From Sinomonas cyclohexanicum (GTDB lineage Bacteria; Actinomycetota; Actinomycetes; Actinomycetales; Micrococcaceae): a stretch of 64,000 nt of DNA. Positions 17,756-26,158 of the stretch are shown piece by piece. A program made the position numbers and the translations under genes. The notes beneath the pieces were generated by a model. The model searched no databases and was not told where the DNA came from. It was given only the letters and a program-made list of their open reading frames with translations. The DNA lies in NCBI RefSeq assembly GCF_020886775.1, contig NZ_AP024525.1, positions 682,001-746,000 on the forward strand. Direction: 5' to 3'. How positions within the stretch are numbered: position 1 is the first letter of the stretch; every line of letters starts with the position of its first letter.

Positions 17756-19306
17756 CTAAGCGGCCGGGGCCGGAGCGGGTGCCGGGGCCGGTGCCGGCGT
17801 GGCCGGCAGGTACACCGCGAACTCGGTCCGCCCGGGCCGGGACGTGAGGTCGATCGTGCCGCCGTGGGCTTTTACGATCGCGTCCACGATCGAGAGCCCC
17901 AGCCCCGTGGACCCCTCGCCGCCGGCCGTGCGCGCCTTGTCCGCGCGCGTGAACCGCGAGAAGACCGTGCGCTGCAGGTCGGCGGGGATGCCCGGGCCGT
18001 CGTCCGTCACGGTGAGCACGGCCTCTCCCCGGGCCGAGCGCCCAGCGGACGCCGTCACGGTGGTCCCCGCGGGGGTGTGCTTGCGCGCGTTGCTGAGCAG
18101 GTTCACGAGCACCTGGTGCAGCTTCGCGCCGTCGGCCGTGATCTCGAGCGGCTCCTCGGGGATCTCGAGCCGCCAGACGTGGTCCGGAGCGATGACCTTC
18201 TGGTCCGTCACGGTCTCCACGACCAGCTGCGTGAGGTCCACGGGCCCGCGCTTGAGCGGCTGGCCCTCGTCGAGCCGGGCGAGCGTCAGGAGGTCCTCGA
18301 CGAGCCGTGACATCCGCAGGGACTGCGTCTCCACCCGCCCGAGCGACTCCGCGCCCTGGTCCGTCAGCGGCTCCGTGAGCCGCAGCATGTCCGTGTATCC
18401 GCGGATCGCGGTCAGCGGCGTGCGCAGCTCGTGCGAGGCGTCCGCGACGAACTGCCGCACCTTCATCTCGGACGCCTGCCGCGCCTCGAGCGCGCCGGCG
18501 ACGTTGTCCAGCATCCGGTTGAGCGCGTTGCCCACCTGGCCCACCTCGGTGCCGGGGTTCGCGGCCGACGCCGGCACCCGCACCGCGAGGGCGACCTCGC
18601 CGGCGTCGAGCGGCAGCTGCGCAACCTGACCCGCCACGCGCGAGAGCTGGTCGAGCGGCTTCATGGTGCGCCGGATGATCATCGTGCCAAGCAGCCCCAC
18701 GAGCACGAGCCCCCCGAGCGAGACGATGACCGTGGTGAGCACGAGGGAGCCGAGCGTGGCCTCGGTGGCGGCCATGGGGAGCCCCGTGACCACGACGTCC
18801 CCGTACTCGGTCTGCACGGCGACCAGGCGGTAGGTCCCGACACTCAGCTTGCGGTCCACGGGTGTGAGCTCGTCGGCGCCTGGCCTCCCGGTTCCCGACG
18901 CGCCGGCCGAGACAGGCACGGAAGCCAGCTGCGCGGCGTCGGACGCGGTGGGGGAGGCGACCTTCCCGTCCGAGGTGATGAGGCTGCTCGTCACGAGCAC
19001 GCTGTTGCTGATCCGCGCATTGAGCGTCCCCGCTCCCTGGCCGGGGGCCTCGATCGGGTTGCGCCGCGGGGTGCCCGAGGTCGGGGTGCTGAACTCGGCC
19101 GCGCGGTGGCTCGCCTGGGCGAGCTGGCTGTCGAGCTGCTGGGTGAGGACGCGGTCCATGCTCGCGTAGAGGACCGTCCCGACCACGGTGCAGATGCCCA
19201 CCAGGAGGAGCGTCGTCACGGCGACGAGCTTGGTGCGGAGGTGCCACGTGTCCGGGTGGAGCCAGCTGCGCCCGGTGCGCGGCTCCGCGCCCGAGAGCTT
19301 ACTCAT
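17756..19306 (-). CDS. Sensor histidine kinase
   Basis: 516 residues, MprB/TcrY-like. TM1 (LVAVTTLLLVGICTVVGTVLYA), an extracytoplasmic domain, TM2 (VLTTVIVSLGGLVLVGLLGTM), a HAMP segment (IIRRTMKPLDQLSRVA), H-box ASHELRTPLTAIRGY, N-box VNLLSNARKHTP, G1 DDGPGIP and G2 GSTGLGLSIV. The Pro/Ala tail (TPAPAPAPAPA) is odd for a kinase. ATG 19306 has AAGGAAG at 7-base spacing; ATG 19312 has only 1 base between. The cognate regulator gene is 25 bases upstream on the same strand. Confidence 0.93.
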   Translation of the reverse strand: MSKLSGAEPRTGRSWLHPDTWHLRTKLVAVTTLLLVGICTVVGTVLYASMDRVLTQQLDSQLAQASHRAAEFSTPTSGTPRRNPIEAPGQGAGTLNARISNSVLVTSSLITSDGKVASPTASDAAQLASVPVSAGASGTGRPGADELTPVDRKLSVGTYRLVAVQTEYGDVVVTGLPMAATEATLGSLVLTTVIVSLGGLVLVGLLGTMIIRRTMKPLDQLSRVAGQVAQLPLDAGEVALAVRVPASAANPGTEVGQVGNALNRMLDNVAGALEARQASEMKVRQFVADASHELRTPLTAIRGYTDMLRLTEPLTDQGAESLGRVETQSLRMSRLVEDLLTLARLDEGQPLKRGPVDLTQLVVETVTDQKVIAPDHVWRLEIPEEPLEITADGAKLHQVLVNLLSNARKHTPAGTTVTASAGRSARGEAVLTVTDDGPGIPADLQRTVFSRFTRADKARTAGGEGSTGLGLSIVDAIVKAHGGTIDLTSRPGRTEFAVYLPATPAPAPAPAPAPAA

Positions 19307-19331
19307 GGTCATGCTTCCTTCAACTGTTGCG

Positions 19332-20072
19332 TCACGCGTCTGCAGGTTTGATGACATACCCGGCACCTCGGACGGTGTGGATCATGGGGGCACGGTCCAC
19401 GTCGATCTTCTTGCGGAGGTAGGAGATGTAGAGCTCGACGATGTTCGCCTGCCCGCCGAAATCGTATTGCCAGACGCGGTCGAGGATCTGGGACTTGCTG
19501 ACCACGCGCTTGGGGTTCTCCATGAGGTAGCGCAGGAGCTCGAACTGGGTCGCGGTGAGCTGGATGTCCTCGCCGCCGCGGGTCACCTCCCGCGTGTCCG
19601 TGTTCAGGACGAGGTCGCCGACCACGAGCTCGGCGTCGTCCTGCGCCGCCACGCCCGAGCGCTGCACGAGCCGGTGGAGTCGGAGCATGACCTCCTCCAT
19701 GCTGAACGGCTTGGTGACGTAGTCGTCACCGCCGGCCGCGAGGCCGGTGATGCGGTCCTCGACCGCGTCCTTCGCGGTGAGGAACAGCGCGGGGACCTCC
19801 GGGAGGAACTGGCGGATGCGCGTGAGCGCCTCGACGCCGTCGAACCCAGGCATCATGACGTCCAGCACGAGCACGTCCGGCCGAAATTCCCTCGCGGCCT
19901 TGACGGCGGATGGCCCGTCAGCCGCGACCTGCACGCTCCAGCCTGTCATCCTCAGGCCCATGCTCATGAGCTCGGACAGGCTCGGCTCGTCGTCCACCAC
20001 GAGGGCGCGGATCGGCGTGCCGTCCGGGTGGGTGAGGGCCGGCAGGTTGTTGGTGGAGAAGGGGCTTGCCAT
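19332..20072 (-). CDS. OmpR-family response regulator
   Basis: 246 residues. Receiver domain with acidic pair D27-D28, phosphoacceptor D71 in LVLDVMMPGFDG, T of LFLTAKD and K of VTKPFS. The C-terminal winged helix has LTATQFELLRYLMENPKRVVSKSQILDRVW and YISYLRKKID...IHTVRGAGYVIKP. A non-conserved N-terminal extension of about 20 residues precedes the receiver. Transcribed ahead of the kinase gene and divergently from the membrane-anchored protein gene at 20240, a plausible target. Confidence 0.95.
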   Translation of the reverse strand: MASPFSTNNLPALTHPDGTPIRALVVDDEPSLSELMSMGLRMTGWSVQVAADGPSAVKAAREFRPDVLVLDVMMPGFDGVEALTRIRQFLPEVPALFLTAKDAVEDRITGLAAGGDDYVTKPFSMEEVMLRLHRLVQRSGVAAQDDAELVVGDLVLNTDTREVTRGGEDIQLTATQFELLRYLMENPKRVVSKSQILDRVWQYDFGGQANIVELYISYLRKKIDVDRAPMIHTVRGAGYVIKPADA

Positions 20073-20239
20073 GGTTCCAGCCTCCCTGTGAGAAGTAGCC
20101 CGAGCCTGAGCGGACGCTGTGAGCGGCCTGTGGACGCCAGCGTACGCCCGTCACAGTCGGCGCAGGAGGGCGGCACAGCGTCGCCACAGGATCCACGCGA
20201 ACGCTGGAGTCAGAACTTCTCTCATCCCAGGAGGATCCG

Positions 20240-21169
20240 ATGGCCCACCACGAGCCGCCCCTTTCCCCGCAGCCCGGCGAGTCCGGCCAGACAGTCCCCC
20301 AGCCGACGGTTGCCGCGACGGTGCCCGCCGCACCCGCCGAGCCGGGGACGCACGACGCCGCGCAGCACCCGGGCAGTCAGCCCGCCCAGGGGTGGGGCGC
20401 ACCTCAGCAGGAGGGTCAGCCCGCGCAGGGCTGGGGCGCACCTCAGCAGCAGGCCCTCCCCGAGCAGCTCTATCCCCAGCAGCCCGGCCAGTACCGGCAG
20501 CCGAACGGGGGCCAGCAGCCCGGCGGCTGGGGCGCGCCCCCTCCGGTGTACCAGGGCCAGCGATCCGCGGGGGCCCGGTGGCGCGGACTGAGTACCACGC
20601 AGAAGGGCCTCGCAGCGGGCGCCGTCGCCGTCGTGATCGCCGGCGGTGCGGGCGCGGCGGTATGGGCTGCCACGTCGGCGAACTCAGCGAACTCGGCGAA
20701 CTCGGCCAACTCGGTGAACGGCTTCACCGGGGCGAACGGCCGCGGCGGCCAGGCCGGCCAGAACGGCACCAACGGCCAGGGCTTCGGCGCCCAGGGCGGT
20801 ACCCGGGGCCAGGGCTTCGGCGCCGGTGGACTGGGCGTCGGCATGATGGGCGAGGTGCTGCACGGCGAGTTCGTCGTCGTGCGGGACAACGCGACCGTGA
20901 CGATGGTGGAGCAGACCGGTACGGTGACGGCGGCCGCGGGGCAGTCGGTCACGGTGAAGAGCACTGACGGGTTCGAGCAGACCTACGCGCTCTCGTCCTC
21001 GACCCAGTACGCTGCGCGCGGCGCACGGGGCCAGGGCGGCACCGGCGGCACCCAGCAGTCCGCTACCCTCGCGCAGGGCCAGACCGTCACGGTCTCCGCG
21101 CTCAAGGACGGTCTTGCGGCGCAGACCATCCTGATCCAGGGAACCAGCAGCGGGTCCAGCACCAACTGA
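20240..21169 (+). CDS. Membrane-anchored protein with Pro/Gln repeat region and DUF5666-like external domain
   Basis: 309 residues. The cytoplasmic N-terminus is Pro/Gln-rich with two copies of QPAQGWGAPQQ. One TM (GLAAGAVAVVIAGGAGAAVWAA, about 123-145) is followed by SAN repeats, a Gly-rich linker and a C-terminal beta-type domain (EQTGTVTAAAGQSVTVKSTDGFEQTYAL...TVTVSAL). ATG 20240 has AGGAGG at 6-base spacing. Divergent from the response regulator, so possibly under its control. Function unknown; the external domain resembles small DUF5666-type beta modules. Confidence 0.8.
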   Translation: MAHHEPPLSPQPGESGQTVPQPTVAATVPAAPAEPGTHDAAQHPGSQPAQGWGAPQQEGQPAQGWGAPQQQALPEQLYPQQPGQYRQPNGGQQPGGWGAPPPVYQGQRSAGARWRGLSTTQKGLAAGAVAVVIAGGAGAAVWAATSANSANSANSANSVNGFTGANGRGGQAGQNGTNGQGFGAQGGTRGQGFGAGGLGVGMMGEVLHGEFVVVRDNATVTMVEQTGTVTAAAGQSVTVKSTDGFEQTYALSSSTQYAARGARGQGGTGGTQQSATLAQGQTVTVSALKDGLAAQTILIQGTSSGSSTN

Positions 21170-21243
21170 CCCGTAAGAAGTGGCCCATGCAGGGTCCCCG
21201 CGTGGCACCGGCCGGGCTGAGGCGGTGAGCATAGGCTGACGCC

Positions 21244-21639
21244 ATGCTCATCGCCTCAGCCGTCCTCGCCGCGCTGGCCGGCGCGCTGCACGTGTACATC
21301 TTCGTGCTCGAGTCCTTCCGGTGGACCCGGCCTTCGACGATGCGCACGTTCGGCCTGCGCAGCCGGGAGGAGGCGGAGACCACCCGGCTCCTCGCCTTCA
21401 ACCAGGGCTTCTACAACCTGTTCCTTGCGCTCGGCGCGCTCGTGGGCGCCAGCCTGCTGCTGTGGGGGCCGGCGTTCCACCAGGCCGCCCGCGCCCTCCT
21501 CGTCGGGGCGTGCGGCTCGATGCTCGCCGCGTCGATCGTCCTGCTGCTCAGCGACCGCACCAGGCTCCGCGCGTCCGCTGTCCAGGGCGCGCTCCCGCTC
21601 CTCGCGCTGCTCGCCCTGGCCATCGCCGGGCGCGGCTGA
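21244..21639 (+). CDS. DUF1304-family membrane protein
   Basis: 131 residues with four hydrophobic segments. Family-typical elements: LAALAGALHVYIFVLESFRW, then FNQGFYNLFLALGALVGA and a C-terminal ALLALAIAGRG. Function is not established for the family. Short spacing from the upstream gene (74 bases) but no coupling visible. Confidence 0.9.
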   Translation: MLIASAVLAALAGALHVYIFVLESFRWTRPSTMRTFGLRSREEAETTRLLAFNQGFYNLFLALGALVGASLLLWGPAFHQAARALLVGACGSMLAASIVLLLSDRTRLRASAVQGALPLLALLALAIAGRG

Positions 21640-21661
21640 TGCGCCGGGCCGGCCCCACGCC

Positions 21662-21713
21662 CGCACGACGGCGCCGACCGCCTCGAGCGTGGGGCGAGCG
21701 GCGCCGTCGTGCG
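21662..21713. repeat. REP-like inverted repeat, GCACGACGGCG family
   Basis: Two perfect 15-base arms (21662-21676, CGCACGACGGCGCCG, and its complement at 21699-21713) separated by 22 bases, just after the DUF1304 stop. Member of a family repeated through the window. Confidence 0.9.
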
Positions 21714-21733
21714 TCACCCCTTCCGCAACACGC

Positions 21734-21780
21734 CATCAGGACATGCTGCAGAGATCAGGTCTCTGCGGCATGTCCTGATG
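21734..21780. terminator. Long hairpin between convergent genes
   Basis: Arms 21734-21754 and 21760-21780 form a 21-bp stem with one T-G wobble and a 5-base loop (TCAGG). It lies between the convergent DUF1304 and transglycosylase genes and could terminate both directions. No T-run follows; it is AT-richer than its surroundings. Confidence 0.7.
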
Positions 21781-21801
21781 CGGCGTTGGGCGAGGCGGCT
21801 C

Positions 21802-22590
21802 TCAGTACCAGTTGTGGGCGAGGTGCCACGCGAGGGCGGCGGCGGGGGAGCCGTAGCGGTCCTTGATGTAGCCGAGGCCCCACTCGATCTGGGTCTTGTA
21901 GCTGGTCTGCCAGTCTGCGCCGGAAGTGGCCATCTTGCCGGCCGGGAGGGACTGCGCGATGCCGTAGGCGCCGCTCGAGGCGTTCGTGGCCGTGGTGGTC
22001 CAGTCGGACTCCTTGTTCCACAGCGTGATGAGCGCGCTCATCTGGTCCTGGCCCCAGCCGAACGCGGCGAGGCGGCTCGCGGCGTAGGCCTGGGCGCCGG
22101 CCGGGTCGTTGACGGCCTGCGGCGGGGCGGCTGCGGCCTTCTGGGCGGCGGCCTGGTCTGCCGCGGCCTTGTCGGCGGCGGCCTTCTGGGCGGCGGCCTG
22201 GTCTGCCGTCGCCTTGTCGGCAGCCGCCTTGTCCGCGGCGGCCTTGTCCGTCGCGACCTGCTCGGCGGCCGCGATCCGGGCGTCCGCGGCGGCGGAGGCG
22301 AGCACGGACTTCTCCGACGGGTCCGCGGAGACGGAGACCGCGGAGTTGGACGGCGTCACAGCCGAGGTGCGTGCCAGGTCCGTCGCGTTGGCAGTGGCTG
22401 CCGCCCCGCCGCCGGCGACGGCGAGGAGCCCGAGCGAGAGCGCGACGACGGCGCTGCGGTGGCCGAAGCGGTCACCGCCGGACTTGAGTCCGGCCTTTGC
22501 TGCCACGCGGGCCAGGGCAGACGGGTTGGTGGACACGGAGCGACGGCGGCCATGAGGGCGTGCGGCATCGCGGGCAGGGGTCTTGCTCAA
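21802..22590 (-). CDS. Secreted transglycosylase-like cell-wall protein
   Basis: 262 residues from TTG 22590. Signal peptide VVALSLGLLAVAGGGAAATANA (about 47-70), a long Ala/Lys helical linker of AADKAAADKA-type repeats, then a lysozyme-like C-terminal domain: YAASRLAAFGWGQDQMSALITLWNKESDW, where E follows K in the catalytic position, NASSGAYGIAQSLPAGKM and GLGYIKDRYGSPAAALAW. The frame opens upstream at an ATG inside the riboswitch, so TTG with GAGAGG 10 bases before it is preferred; GTG 22536 is an alternative. Likely cleaves peptidoglycan, with c-di-AMP control. Confidence 0.85.
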   Translation of the reverse strand: MSKTPARDAARPHGRRRSVSTNPSALARVAAKAGLKSGGDRFGHRSAVVALSLGLLAVAGGGAAATANATDLARTSAVTPSNSAVSVSADPSEKSVLASAAADARIAAAEQVATDKAAADKAAADKATADQAAAQKAAADKAAADQAAAQKAAAAPPQAVNDPAGAQAYAASRLAAFGWGQDQMSALITLWNKESDWTTTATNASSGAYGIAQSLPAGKMATSGADWQTSYKTQIEWGLGYIKDRYGSPAAALAWHLAHNWY

Positions 22591-22610
22591 AGCGGTAGGG
22601 CCTCTCGTTG

Positions 22611-22800
22611 GCGCCTGCGAAGTTAGCTGTCGGGTTCGGATGAGAGTCATCCGGCCGGCCTCGCGGCCTGGGCTTCACCCCGAGGCTTGCACCACACGCT
22701 CGTGACGAGCGGGCGCAGCCGCTGGTGGGTCCTCCGTCTCTGCCTTGCATTTCCTCCCAGACGCGTCGGCAGAGCTCGGCGGACAAGGCCCAGGGGTTGC
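22611..22800 (-). promoter_or_regulatory. c-di-AMP (ydaO/yuaA) riboswitch
   Basis: The minus-strand leader of the transglycosylase gene ends in CCGAACCCGACAGCTAACTT then CGCAGGCG, preceded by GGGGTGAAGCCC and, further 5', GGAAATGCAAGGCAGAG and GGAGGACCCACC. These are the conserved blocks of the actinobacterial ydaO motif, which senses cyclic di-AMP and usually turns off cell-wall hydrolase genes. The 5' boundary is approximate. Confidence 0.82.
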
Positions 22801-23407
22801 CCACCGTGGGGAGGGCACCCGACCACCCTACGGGAAGATCTCGGCATTGTCACATTTGGATAACGGCGGATTTGGAGGATTCCCCCGCGTGACTAGCGCA
22901 GTGGAGCGGGAGATGTCCAATCGCCTTACGCCCGCCTGACGGGCCCTGTCGAGTCACGTTCGGATGCTGAGACGTCTGTCACGGGGCGTCCGCTGGGACG
23001 GTCGGGGCGATCTCGTCGAATATCCTTCGGAAGAAGGACTCCCTGAGACCCCAAGATCTGAAAATATGCGTTCACATCGTGACTCTGCCGAATCGTGATG
23101 CTCGTCACAATCACCACCGTCTGTCTCACATCCTGAGACTGATGGCACATTGTTACTTGCCTGTAGCCATTGTTACGGGACACACTCGGTGTGTGAACAA
23201 AGACTCAGCAGCACCTGCAGCCGCAGAACGACTCGCCGGCACACCCGCCGGGCGGTCTATGTACTGCTGTCGAATGTCGAGCTAACTGCACCACCCCAGC
23301 ATTCAGCGCACGTCTTTTCGCCGCCCAGCGTCGGGCACTATCCGTCACGCGGGCGTCTCAGCTCCGCATTCGAAGCCGTCACGGCTAGTTCTCTCGAGGT
23401 TCCCTTC
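22801..23407. other. 607-bp non-coding region upstream of the winged-helix gene
   Basis: AT-richer than the surroundings, no supported gene. It contains the promoter of the riboswitch transcript on the minus strand and the control region of the winged-helix gene. Notable: direct repeat ATCGTGA at 23076 and 23092, and CATTGTTAC at 23148-23156 and 23168-23176. Confidence 0.75.
23148..23176 (+). promoter_or_regulatory. Direct-repeat operator candidate (CATTGTTAC x2)
   Basis: Two identical 9-mers spaced exactly 20 bases start to start, on the same face of the helix about two turns apart, 230 bases before the winged-helix gene. Tandem half-sites are what OmpR-type winged helices bind, so autoregulation or control by another such regulator is possible. 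Confidence 0.45.
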
Positions 23408-24244
23408 ATGTCTGTTGCATCCGGCTACGTCCACATCTCCGTCCGCAATGCCCAGAAGGCCCAGCAGGCTGGGCACCGCCAGCCGTTCGGCTCGCGCTTC
23501 GGCGCCCAGCCCGAGGCCTACCAGTCTGGCGCCCCCACGGCGCTGCATCCCGCCCAGCCGTTCCGCCCCGTCGAGGACCACAGCCCGCTGACGGCTCCGA
23601 CCCCGGTGATCCAGCCCGGCGCCGAGGCAGTGCGTGCCGTGCCCGCCGACAACGTGGCCCACGGCTTCGTGGTCTACGTGGGCCTGTCCGAGCAGCAGGC
23701 CGCCGCTGCTGGCACGTCGATCGCCCGCATCGCCCAGGAGATCCGGGCCCACGCGCAGAACCTCGTGGAGGGCATCGAGAGCTACGCCGCCGTCGCCGTC
23801 GCCCCCGCGGACGCCCCCGGCTCGTCGCTGGATGTGGTGCGCTCGACGTTCGGCGACCCCACCGTGGCCAGCCGCCAGCAGCGCCCCGAACCGCGCCCCG
23901 CGGCAGTGGCTGACTCTCGCCCGTCCGGCGTGCTCATCGACCTCGCCCGGCGCGAGGTCCACCTCGACGGCGAGACGCTCAACCTGACGTTCAAGGAGTT
24001 CGAGCTCCTGAACTACCTCGTCGAGAACGGCACGCGCACGGTGAGCCGCGACGAGCTGCTCGAGAGCCTCTGGAAGAACGCCGAGGAGATCCCGAACGAG
24101 CGCACCATTGACGTGCACATCCGCCGCCTGCGCTCCAAGCTCGGCCGCCTCGCCAACACCGTCCGCACGGTCCGCGGCCAGGGCTACCGCTTCTACGAGC
24201 ACCCCGAGGTCATCGTCTGGGCCGCGCCGGAGTACTCCATCTAG
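23408..24244 (+). CDS. Orphan winged-helix (Trans_reg_C) DNA-binding protein
   Basis: 278 residues. There is no receiver domain: the N-terminal 170 residues hold an unfamiliar segment (NVAHGFVVYVGLSEQQAAAAG...EIRAHAQNLVEGIESYAAVAVAP). The C-terminus is a complete OmpR-type winged helix, LIDLARREVHLDGETLNLTF, FELLNYLVENGTRTVSRDELLESLW, ERTIDVHIRRLRSKLG, TVRGQGYRFYEHP. ATG 23408 (MSVASGYVHIS) has CGAGG upstream; the frame continues upstream without an RBS. It probably acts as a phosphorylation-independent transcription factor. Confidence 0.88.
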   Translation: MSVASGYVHISVRNAQKAQQAGHRQPFGSRFGAQPEAYQSGAPTALHPAQPFRPVEDHSPLTAPTPVIQPGAEAVRAVPADNVAHGFVVYVGLSEQQAAAAGTSIARIAQEIRAHAQNLVEGIESYAAVAVAPADAPGSSLDVVRSTFGDPTVASRQQRPEPRPAAVADSRPSGVLIDLARREVHLDGETLNLTFKEFELLNYLVENGTRTVSRDELLESLWKNAEEIPNERTIDVHIRRLRSKLGRLANTVRTVRGQGYRFYEHPEVIVWAAPEYSI

Positions 24245-24316
24245 GACGGCGCTCGCGCCGCCGGCGTGCGGGAGGCCGCAGCCCCGCGGAGCCCCGGGTC
24301 CCCGTAGGCTAGGGAC

Positions 24317-24850
24317 GTGAGCAAGCATCACCTCAAGCACCTCATCGTCCTGCGCCACTCGAAGGCGGCATGGCCCGAGGGGGTCGCGGATGCGGACCGG
24401 CCCCTCGCCGAGCGGGGCCACGCGGACGCCCCGGAAGCGGGGAAGTGGCTTGTCAAGCACGGGTTCATCCCGGACTTCATCCTCTGCTCGACTGCCCTGC
24501 GGACCCGCCAGACCACCACGTGGGTGTGCGAGGCGCTCGGCGACAAGGCCCCCACGCCCAAGCTCGAGTCCGGCCTGTACGCCGCGAGCGCGTCGCGGAT
24601 GCTCGCCGTGGTGAATCACGTGCCCGAGTCGGTGCGCTCCCTGCTGATCGTCTCGCACATGCCCGGTGTGCAGGACCTTGCGCTGCGGCTCGCCTCCCGC
24701 GATTCCGATCAGGACGCGTACATGGACGCCGCGACCCACTTCCCGACCACCGGCCTCGCGGTCCTCGAGACCGAGACGCCGTGGGCCGAGCTCGACGGGC
24801 AGGACGCCCGCCTCGTCAGCTTCGCCGTGCCCCGCGCGAAGAAGCGCTGA
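24317..24850 (+). CDS. SixA-like histidine phosphatase
   Basis: 177 residues, histidine phosphatase superfamily. Catalytic LIVLRHSKAAWPEG (RHS motif), DRPLAERGHADAPEAGKWL, CSTALRTRQT and LLIVSHMPGVQDLA with the second catalytic histidine. GTG 24317 starts the protein. The length and RHSKA form match SixA-type phosphohistidine phosphatases; the substrate is unknown. The last 35 bases overlap the convergent membrane-protein gene. Confidence 0.93.
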   Translation: MSKHHLKHLIVLRHSKAAWPEGVADADRPLAERGHADAPEAGKWLVKHGFIPDFILCSTALRTRQTTTWVCEALGDKAPTPKLESGLYAASASRMLAVVNHVPESVRSLLIVSHMPGVQDLALRLASRDSDQDAYMDAATHFPTTGLAVLETETPWAELDGQDARLVSFAVPRAKKR

Positions 24851-25433
24851 CCCCCAGCCGGGCTCCCACGGGCACCCGCCGCACGGTGATCTGGGCGTAC
24901 CGCGCCGCCGGGACCGGCTTCCTTGCCGGGCCTGGCTTCCTCGCCGTGCCCGGCTTCTTCGGCACGGACGACGGCGCCCGGCGGGGGCGGACCACAGTCG
25001 AGCCGGCGGTGGGGCGGCGGCGGGGAGGAGTCCGTCGGGGCTGCGGCCACGCCGCGCCGACGAGCAGCACGGCCAACGTGAAGCCCGTGGCAGCCACGGC
25101 GCCGAAGAAGTACGGATCGGCGTCCTGGCTGGAGACCGTCGTGACGGAGTTCGGATCCTGGTCCCACGCGAGGCCCAGCATCCTCAGGAATGCGAGCGCC
25201 GCGCCGATCGCGAGCGCGGAGCTCACGCATGCGATGGCCGCAACGACGTAGCGGGACATGCCCAGGACGGCGTACAGGGCGCATGCCACGAAGCCCCCTG
25301 CAGCGATGAGGGCGAGGGTCGCCGTCCCGCCGTCGAGCGTCGCGGCCGCGACCACGCTCAGGACGGCGGCCGCGCCAGCGGCCCAGAGCGTCGCCTGGGC
25401 GCTTCGACGCAGGGGGAGAAAACGGGAGGCCAT
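24816..25433 (-). CDS. Four-TM membrane protein with basic tail, unknown function
   Basis: 205 residues. Four hydrophobic segments (LWAAGAAAVLSVVAAA, LALIAAGGFVACALYAVLG, YVVAAIACVSSALAIGAALAFL, FFGAVAATGFTLAVLLVGA) followed by a highly basic cytoplasmic tail with KKPGTARKPGPARKPVPAAR. Not recognised. The 3' end overlaps the convergent phosphatase gene by 35 bases, so the exact C-terminus is worth doubting. Confidence 0.72.
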   Translation of the reverse strand: MASRFLPLRRSAQATLWAAGAAAVLSVVAAATLDGGTATLALIAAGGFVACALYAVLGMSRYVVAAIACVSSALAIGAALAFLRMLGLAWDQDPNSVTTVSSQDADPYFFGAVAATGFTLAVLLVGAAWPQPRRTPPRRRPTAGSTVVRPRRAPSSVPKKPGTARKPGPARKPVPAARYAQITVRRVPVGARLGVSASSRGARRS

Positions 25434-25455
25434 ACCCCCAGTGTGACAGGAGTTT

Positions 25456-25479
25456 CTCCAGTTATCAGTGTTACTGGAG
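25456..25479 (-). promoter_or_regulatory. 24-bp palindrome upstream of the membrane-protein gene
   Basis: Forward CTCCAGTTA and TTACTGGAG flank CAGTG-like centre bases; 7 outer bases pair perfectly. Located 23 bases before the minus-strand start codon, so a repressor operator or leader hairpin is plausible. Confidence 0.45.
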
Positions 25480-25525
25480 TGACTCATGGGATGGCGTGTC
25501 CCGGGTGTGCCCGGGTGCGTCGAGC

Positions 25526-26143
25526 TCAGCCGGAGAACGCCCCCGCTGCGAGCCCGACGATCGCCTCGACCGCCGGGCCCAGCGGCTTGGCCGGGGCCGA
25601 CGAGACCCGATCCATCCCCACGACGAACGAGGCTCCGAACAGGGCCGTCGCGAGCACGTCGAGGTCCTGCCCGGGACGGAGCGGCGACTCCTCGGCAACG
25701 CGCGCGAGGGCAGCGCGGATCACCCCGAGCACGTCCGCCCGCATGGCGGCGAGCACGGGCTGCCACGTGCCGTCGGGGCGCCACTGCTCGCCCATCCACA
25801 GCCGCACGAACGAGGGGTAGGCCTCGATGAAGCGCAGCGCGCTCGCCACCATCTCGCGGACCCGGGCGAGCGGCGAGCCGAGCGCGTCCGGTGCGGCGCC
25901 GGCGTCGTGCGCCGCGGCCAGATCCGCGGGGCCGAGGGCTTCCATGAGCAGCGCCATGCCGTGCCGGAGGAGCTGCGCGACGAGCTCGTTCTTGCTGCCG
26001 AAGTTGTAGTAGACGGTTCCCTTCGCCACGCCGGCGGCCGCGGCGATCTCGTCCACGGTCACGGCCGCCGCGCCGCGCTGGCCGATCAGCCCCATCGCGG
26101 CGACGAAGAGCTTCTGGCGGGTCGCCTCTGTCCGGGTGCTCAT
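25526..26143 (-). CDS. TetR-family transcriptional regulator
   Basis: 205 residues. N-terminal helix-turn-helix: TRQKLFVAAMGLIGQRGAAAVTVDEIAAAAGVAKGTVYYNFGSKNELVAQLL, the standard TetR signature, followed by a helical ligand-binding domain. Last gene of a three-gene unit; its ATG is 15 bases after the YhgE stop. Probably represses the whole unit by binding the palindrome at 29011-29024. Confidence 0.95.
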   Translation of the reverse strand: MSTRTEATRQKLFVAAMGLIGQRGAAAVTVDEIAAAAGVAKGTVYYNFGSKNELVAQLLRHGMALLMEALGPADLAAAHDAGAAPDALGSPLARVREMVASALRFIEAYPSFVRLWMGEQWRPDGTWQPVLAAMRADVLGVIRAALARVAEESPLRPGQDLDVLATALFGASFVVGMDRVSSAPAKPLGPAVEAIVGLAAGAFSG

Positions 26144-26158
26144 GGCGTCACGCGGTCC

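Noticed and set aside
22590-22650. ATG at 22650 as start of the transglycosylase
   Set aside because: It lies inside conserved riboswitch sequence and its codons match the aptamer's 3' block.
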